From Enterobacter sp. R4-368 (GTDB taxonomy: Bacteria; Pseudomonadota; Gammaproteobacteria; Enterobacterales; Enterobacteriaceae), in the NCBI RefSeq assembly GCF_000410515.1, contig NC_021500.1, positions 1-64,000 on the forward strand: a DNA stretch of 64,000 nucleotides. Direction: 5' to 3'. This document shows, piece after piece, positions 60,162 to 64,000 of the stretch. Below the pieces are notes generated by a model. That model was not told the origin of the DNA and made no database searches. It saw only the letters and a list, made by a program, of their open reading frames with translations. The position numbers and the translations under genes were made by a program. How positions within the stretch are numbered: the stretch's first letter is position 1; each line of letters begins with the position of its first letter.

Positions 60162-63100
60162 ATGAGCGACAAACACGCGGCCCGTCAGGGCGATGAAATC
60201 ATTCACTCGAGCGTTTTCGCCGATATCACCAGTATCGTTGCCGAAGGGGTCGCTTATGCGGCGATTGGTTCGGCGGTGGCGTTCGCGGCGGCGACTGCAG
60301 CGCCTTTATTGGGCGCCGGTGCTGCTGCCGCGAGTGTGGCGGCGATTGGTTCCAGTTGCCTGTTAAGCGGCATTGTTGGCGGCATCCTCGCTAACGTCGC
60401 CGGGATCACCGATGACATCAGTAATATGGCGAATAGCCTTGGCGACGCGCTTTTCCCGCCGTCGCCCGCGGGTAAAATCGTTACCGGCTCGGCCAACGTA
60501 TTGACCAATAATAAGCTCGCAGCGCGAGCGGCCGGAACCTTAACCCCGGCGGATACACCGCCTGCCGAGCCGCAATCGCCCGCCAGTTTCGCCGATTACG
60601 CTGGCATGCTACTTGCCGGAGCAAAACATTTTGGCAGCGAAATGTGGCAGCCGACCGTCGGCTCGGCGGACGCCGGGACATCGCCGCTGGAGCAGGACAA
60701 AGTGGCCTGCAAGAAGCACTCCGGGCCGCAATATCTGGCCCAGGGGTCGAAAAGCGTGTTTATCAACGGCCAGCCAGCCGTACGCGCGAAAGACAAAACC
60801 ACCTGTGAAGGCACCGTTTCCGATAATGTCTCGCCGAATGTGATCATTGGCGGCGAAACCCTGACGGTGCGCGATATCAAAAGTGGCAAATTGCCCGGTT
60901 TAGCGGTGGCGATGATCGCGTTGTCGCTTATCCGCGGACGCCCCGGCAAAATTTTAAAAAATATGCCCTGTGCGCTGGCGTCCGCAGGCGGCGGTATGTT
61001 AGCGGACATGGCGGTGAATGCGATATTTGGCTCACCGCACCCGGTGCATGCCGCCACCGGTGTGAAAGTCCTTAATGACGAGCAGGAACTTGATTTCTCA
61101 CTGCCGGGGCGCTTTCCGCTGCGGTTGCAGCGCAGCTATAACAGCCTGACGTCACGCGCCGGGCTGTTTGGTGCGGGCTGGTCGACCGTTTTTGATAGTT
61201 ATCTGGTGCTGACGGGGGATGAAGCCTGTTGGTTTGACGAAACCGGGCGTGAATTGCGTTTCACCTTGCCGTCGGTTGATCACGCTATGTACAGCATCAG
61301 TGAAGGGGTGATCATCCGGCGCAATGATAATGGCGATGTCGCCATTGCTGATGATGACGGCGCGGTATGGCGTTTATTCAAACCCACCCGCGCCAACCCG
61401 GCGATCCTGCGCCTTGCCTCGCTCAGTGATGAATATGGCAACGCGCTGGAAACCGGCTGGGATGAGCACGGGCGTCTGGTACGGCTTCACGATGCGCCCT
61501 GCGCGATTGATGTGACGTTCGCTTATGATGACGCGCGTTTTTCGCAGCGTGTGACGTCCGCCAGCCATTTTGATGGCGAACAGCACTGGCCGCTAATGCG
61601 CTGGCATTACGACGCGCGCGGTCAACTGGCAACGGTAACCGATGCCAGCGGGATCGTGACGCGCGAGTATCGTTATAACGATGACGGCCTTATGGTCTGG
61701 CACCGCGCCGCGGGCGGGCTGGAAAGCGAATACCGCTGGGCGATGTTTGATCACTGGCGCGTCATTGAAAACCGCACCAATACCGGAGACGGCTGCCGCT
61801 TTGCCTACGATCTCGATGCCGGGTTAACTACCGTTACGCACTATGACGGCCAGACGCGCCAGCACTACTGGAATACGCAGGGGTTGATTGTGCGCTTCGT
61901 CGATGAACGCGGTGAAAACTGGCGTTTCGAATGGAACGACAACGAGCAATTAACCCGCCGTATCGATCCGCTCGGCAATGCCATGACCTTCGTTTATGAC
62001 GAGATGGGCAACCGGGTCCAGGAGATTGATGCCGACGGCAATGAACGCGCCACCCAGTGGCTGGAAAATCGCGCGTTGCCAGCGGTAATAACCGAACCCG
62101 GGGGCAGTACAACACGCTTTTTTTACGACCCACATTTTGGCCTCGCGCGCACGGTGGACGCACTGGGGCAGAGCACCGTCTGGCATCGCGACGAGTTTGG
62201 TCAGGTTATCGAAGAGGTGGATGCGGCTGGCAATAGCCGTCGCATGGAGTACAACGATGCCGGTCAGGTTATCCGCGAAACGGATTGTTCCGGGCATCTC
62301 ACTCGTTATCACTACCATCCTCTCGGCTGGTTGGTTGCGGTGCAGGCGGCGGACGGGGAAGAAACCCGTTACCACTATGATGCCGCAGGCCGCCCGGTGC
62401 AGCTTGAGCGGGCAGAAGGCTGGCTGGAAACGCTGCGCTGGAACGAACAGGGGTTACCGACAGAACATGAAGCGGCGGATGGCAGCCGCAGCGCGTTTCG
62501 TTATGACAACACCGGACGGCTGGTGGCGACGCGTAACCATCTTGGGGAAGAGGTCCGCCGCAGTTGGGATAGCCGTGGCCGTCTGGTCGCCCTGCATAAC
62601 GAGAACGGGGAAGCCTACCAGTTCCGTTGGGGGGCGGATTCCCTGTTGCTGGAAGAGCAGGGGCTGGATGGTGTTGTCAGCCGCTATACCTACGATGCCT
62701 GCGGACGCACGTTGTCGCGCACATTTGCCGCCGGGCACCCTGAGGCGATTATCCACCGTTTTAGCTGGAGCGCGGCTGGGCAGTTGCTCGCGCGATCCAC
62801 ACCGGAAGTCCAGACGCGCTGGCGCTGGTCTGCTGCGGGATTTCCTGAACGCATTAGCCTGCATCCCGCGCTTGATGAAAACAGCTGGAGCGCCGAAGCG
62901 GAGCAGGAGCTGAACTTCACTTTCGATGCGCTGGGACGCGTGATCGGCGAGCAGGGGGAAAACGGTACACTCGGCTGGGGCTACGATGCGCTGGGTAACC
63001 GCACCTCGCTACAGTTGCCGGATGGCCGTGAGCTGAAACAGTTCTATTACGGCAGCGGGCATTTGTTAAGTATTGCGCTGGATAACCTGCCGATCAGTGA

Positions 63101-64000
63101 TTTTGGCCGCGACACCTTGCACCGGGAAATTAGCCGCACACAAGGGCTGCTCACCACCCGCAGTGATTATGATCGCCTTGGGCGCCTGCATCGGCGAGAC
63201 GTCTTTAGCGGCAACGCGCAGCGTCCGGCGCCGCGACGCTGGTCCCGCCGCTGGGATTACGATCATCGCAATAATCTGGTGCGCGAAGAGCGGGACGATA
63301 ATCCGTTTAACTGGTATCGCTGGAAATACGACGATGCCGGGCGCTTGCTGACGCAGGACGGTACTCTGCCGGGGCAGGAGCAGTGGCGCTGGGATGCGGC
63401 GAGCAACCCTGTCGATACAACGGTGCAGCATGCCGTGCGCCACAACCGCGTCACGCAGTTGCATGGTATCCGCTGGCAATATGACATCCACGGTCGCACC
63501 GTGGAGAAAGATAACGGCCAGACGCGCTGGCGCTATCGCTATGATGGCGAACACCGGCTGACGGAGGTCATCAGCCAGCCGCGTGACCGCAATAAGCCGC
63601 AGGTGCAGGTCAGTTTTCGTTATGACCCGTTGGGACGACGCATCAGCAAAACACGCCGCCAGATGCGCGCTGGCCAGCCGGTCGGGCAAAGCGTTACCAC
63701 GCGTTTCGTCTGGGACGGTTTCAGGTTATTACAGGAAATTTACGACGATGTGCCGCTGACCTATGTTTACAGCGATCAGGGCAGCTTCGACCCGCTGGCG
63801 CGCATCGACGGTATTACCGACCCGGACGTTTACTGGTTTCACAATCAGCCAAATGGCACACCGGAGCGTCTCACCGACGTGGAAGGTGAGTTGCGTTGGG
63901 AAGGGCAGAATAGCGCGTGGGGTAAACTGCTGCATGAAACACCGCTGCGCGCACCTGAATATGCCCAGAACCTGCGCATGCAGGGACAGTACCTGGATCG
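60162..64000 (+). CDS. rhs: Rhs effector with prePAAR, membrane helices and PAAR; 3' end outside window
   Basis: This is a class I T6SS Rhs effector. The first 1279 codons are in the window with no stop seen in the stretches translated. A prePAAR motif lies at residues 6-15 (AARQGDEIIH). Hydrophobic helices follow at about 24-90, and a PAAR domain at about 178-240 (VACKKHSGPQYLAQGS, NVIIGGE). From about 300 the protein is Rhs/YD-repeat cage. The sequence ends within the conserved end of the cage (YAQNLRMQGQYLDR), just before the usual DPxGxxGG cleavage region. The C-terminal toxin and its immunity gene are therefore outside the window. Confidence 0.93.
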   Translation, partial: MSDKHAARQGDEIIHSSVFADITSIVAEGVAYAAIGSAVAFAAATAAPLLGAGAAAASVAAIGSSCLLSGIVGGILANVAGITDDISNMANSLGDALFPPSPAGKIVTGSANVLTNNKLAARAAGTLTPADTPPAEPQSPASFADYAGMLLAGAKHFGSEMWQPTVGSADAGTSPLEQDKVACKKHSGPQYLAQGSKSVFINGQPAVRAKDKTTCEGTVSDNVSPNVIIGGETLTVRDIKSGKLPGLAVAMIALSLIRGRPGKILKNMPCALASAGGGMLADMAVNAIFGSPHPVHAATGVKVLNDEQELDFSLPGRFPLRLQRSYNSLTSRAGLFGAGWSTVFDSYLVLTGDEACWFDETGRELRFTLPSVDHAMYSISEGVIIRRNDNGDVAIADDDGAVWRLFKPTRANPAILRLASLSDEYGNALETGWDEHGRLVRLHDAPCAIDVTFAYDDARFSQRVTSASHFDGEQHWPLMRWHYDARGQLATVTDASGIVTREYRYNDDGLMVWHRAAGGLESEYRWAMFDHWRVIENRTNTGDGCRFAYDLDAGLTTVTHYDGQTRQHYWNTQGLIVRFVDERGENWRFEWNDNEQLTRRIDPLGNAMTFVYDEMGNRVQEIDADGNERATQWLENRALPAVITEPGGSTTRFFYDPHFGLARTVDALGQSTVWHRDEFGQVIEEVDAAGNSRRMEYNDAGQVIRETDCSGHLTRYHYHPLGWLVAVQAADGEETRYHYDAAGRPVQLERAEGWLETLRWNEQGLPTEHEAADGSRSAFRYDNTGRLVATRNHLGEEVRRSWDSRGRLVALHNENGEAYQFRWGADSLLLEEQGLDGVVSRYTYDACGRTLSRTFAAGHPEAIIHRFSWSAAGQLLARSTPEVQTRWRWSAAGFPERISLHPALDENSWSAEAEQELNFTFDALGRVIGEQGENGTLGWGYDALGNRTSLQLPDGRELKQFYYGSGHLLSIALDNLPISDFGRDTLHREISRTQGLLTTRSDYDRLGRLHRRDVFSGNAQRPAPRRWSRRWDYDHRNNLVREERDDNPFNWYRWKYDDAGRLLTQDGTLPGQEQWRWDAASNPVDTTVQHAVRHNRVTQLHGIRWQYDIHGRTVEKDNGQTRWRYRYDGEHRLTEVISQPRDRNKPQVQVSFRYDPLGRRISKTRRQMRAGQPVGQSVTTRFVWDGFRLLQEIYDDVPLTYVYSDQGSFDPLARIDGITDPDVYWFHNQPNGTPERLTDVEGELRWEGQNSAWGKLLHETPLRAPEYAQNLRMQGQYLD

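Overview
The window comes from the chromosome of a member of the Enterobacteriaceae, most like the Enterobacter/Kosakonia group. The dsbB, fadR, ycgB, dadA, dadX, cvrA, ldcA, emtA, ycgR, ymgE and treA products are full length and very close to the E. coli K-12 proteins, and they stand in nearly the K-12 order. Coding DNA is mostly G+C-rich. The species call is an inference from gene content only.

Region 1 (1-4300) is accessory and decayed. It holds a partial gene, a small gene with an in-frame stop, an IS3-family element (IS407-type ends) that seems to split a short ORF, an O-acyltransferase, and a LexA box followed by a broken umuD-like gene. umuC is absent. Region 2 (4385-16724) is the conserved core: dsbB (-), fadR (+), ycgB (-), dadA-dadX (+), cvrA (-), ldcA (-), emtA (+), ycgR (-), ymgE (+), treA (-). 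nhaB, which lies between dsbB and fadR in E. coli, is missing.

Region 3 (17707-45064) is one complete type VI secretion system (T6SS) on the + strand: SH3-like lipoprotein, tssJ-tssK-tssL-tssM, tagF, tssA-tssB-tssC, a Rap1a/Tai-type immunity gene, hcp, a lysozyme effector with two LprI-type inhibitors, fha/tagH, pppA, a periplasmic protein, tagJ, tssE-tssF-tssG, clpV/tssH and a ppkA-type kinase. TssJ-L-M form the membrane complex, TssA-E-F-G-K with VgrG the baseplate, TssB-C and Hcp the sheath and tube, and ClpV recycles the sheath. PpkA, PppA, Fha and TagF are the known threonine-phosphorylation switch. The lysozyme cassette lies between two similar 42-bp imperfect palindromes, which suggests a swappable cargo slot.

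Region 4 (45207-64000) is the cargo zone. A 5'-truncated Eag-like chaperone gene precedes vgrG1, whose variable tail is followed by an A+T-rich array of small DUF3592-like membrane proteins (six intact, two broken) and a 63-bp relic of a second vgrG. This looks like repeated duplication of a vgrG-tail/immunity unit. Next comes a DUF2169-pentapeptide, pentapeptide, DUF3540, DUF4150-PAAR operon. A second vgrG, almost identical to vgrG1 over its first 1.35 kb, carries a C-terminal HEVGH metallopeptidase domain and overlaps a lipoprotein gene that is the likely immunity gene. Last come an intact Eag chaperone and an Rhs protein with prePAAR, membrane helices and PAAR, which runs off the window before its toxin tip.

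All calls are from reading the sequence and from knowledge of the families. No database search was run. No tRNA, rRNA or CRISPR array was seen.
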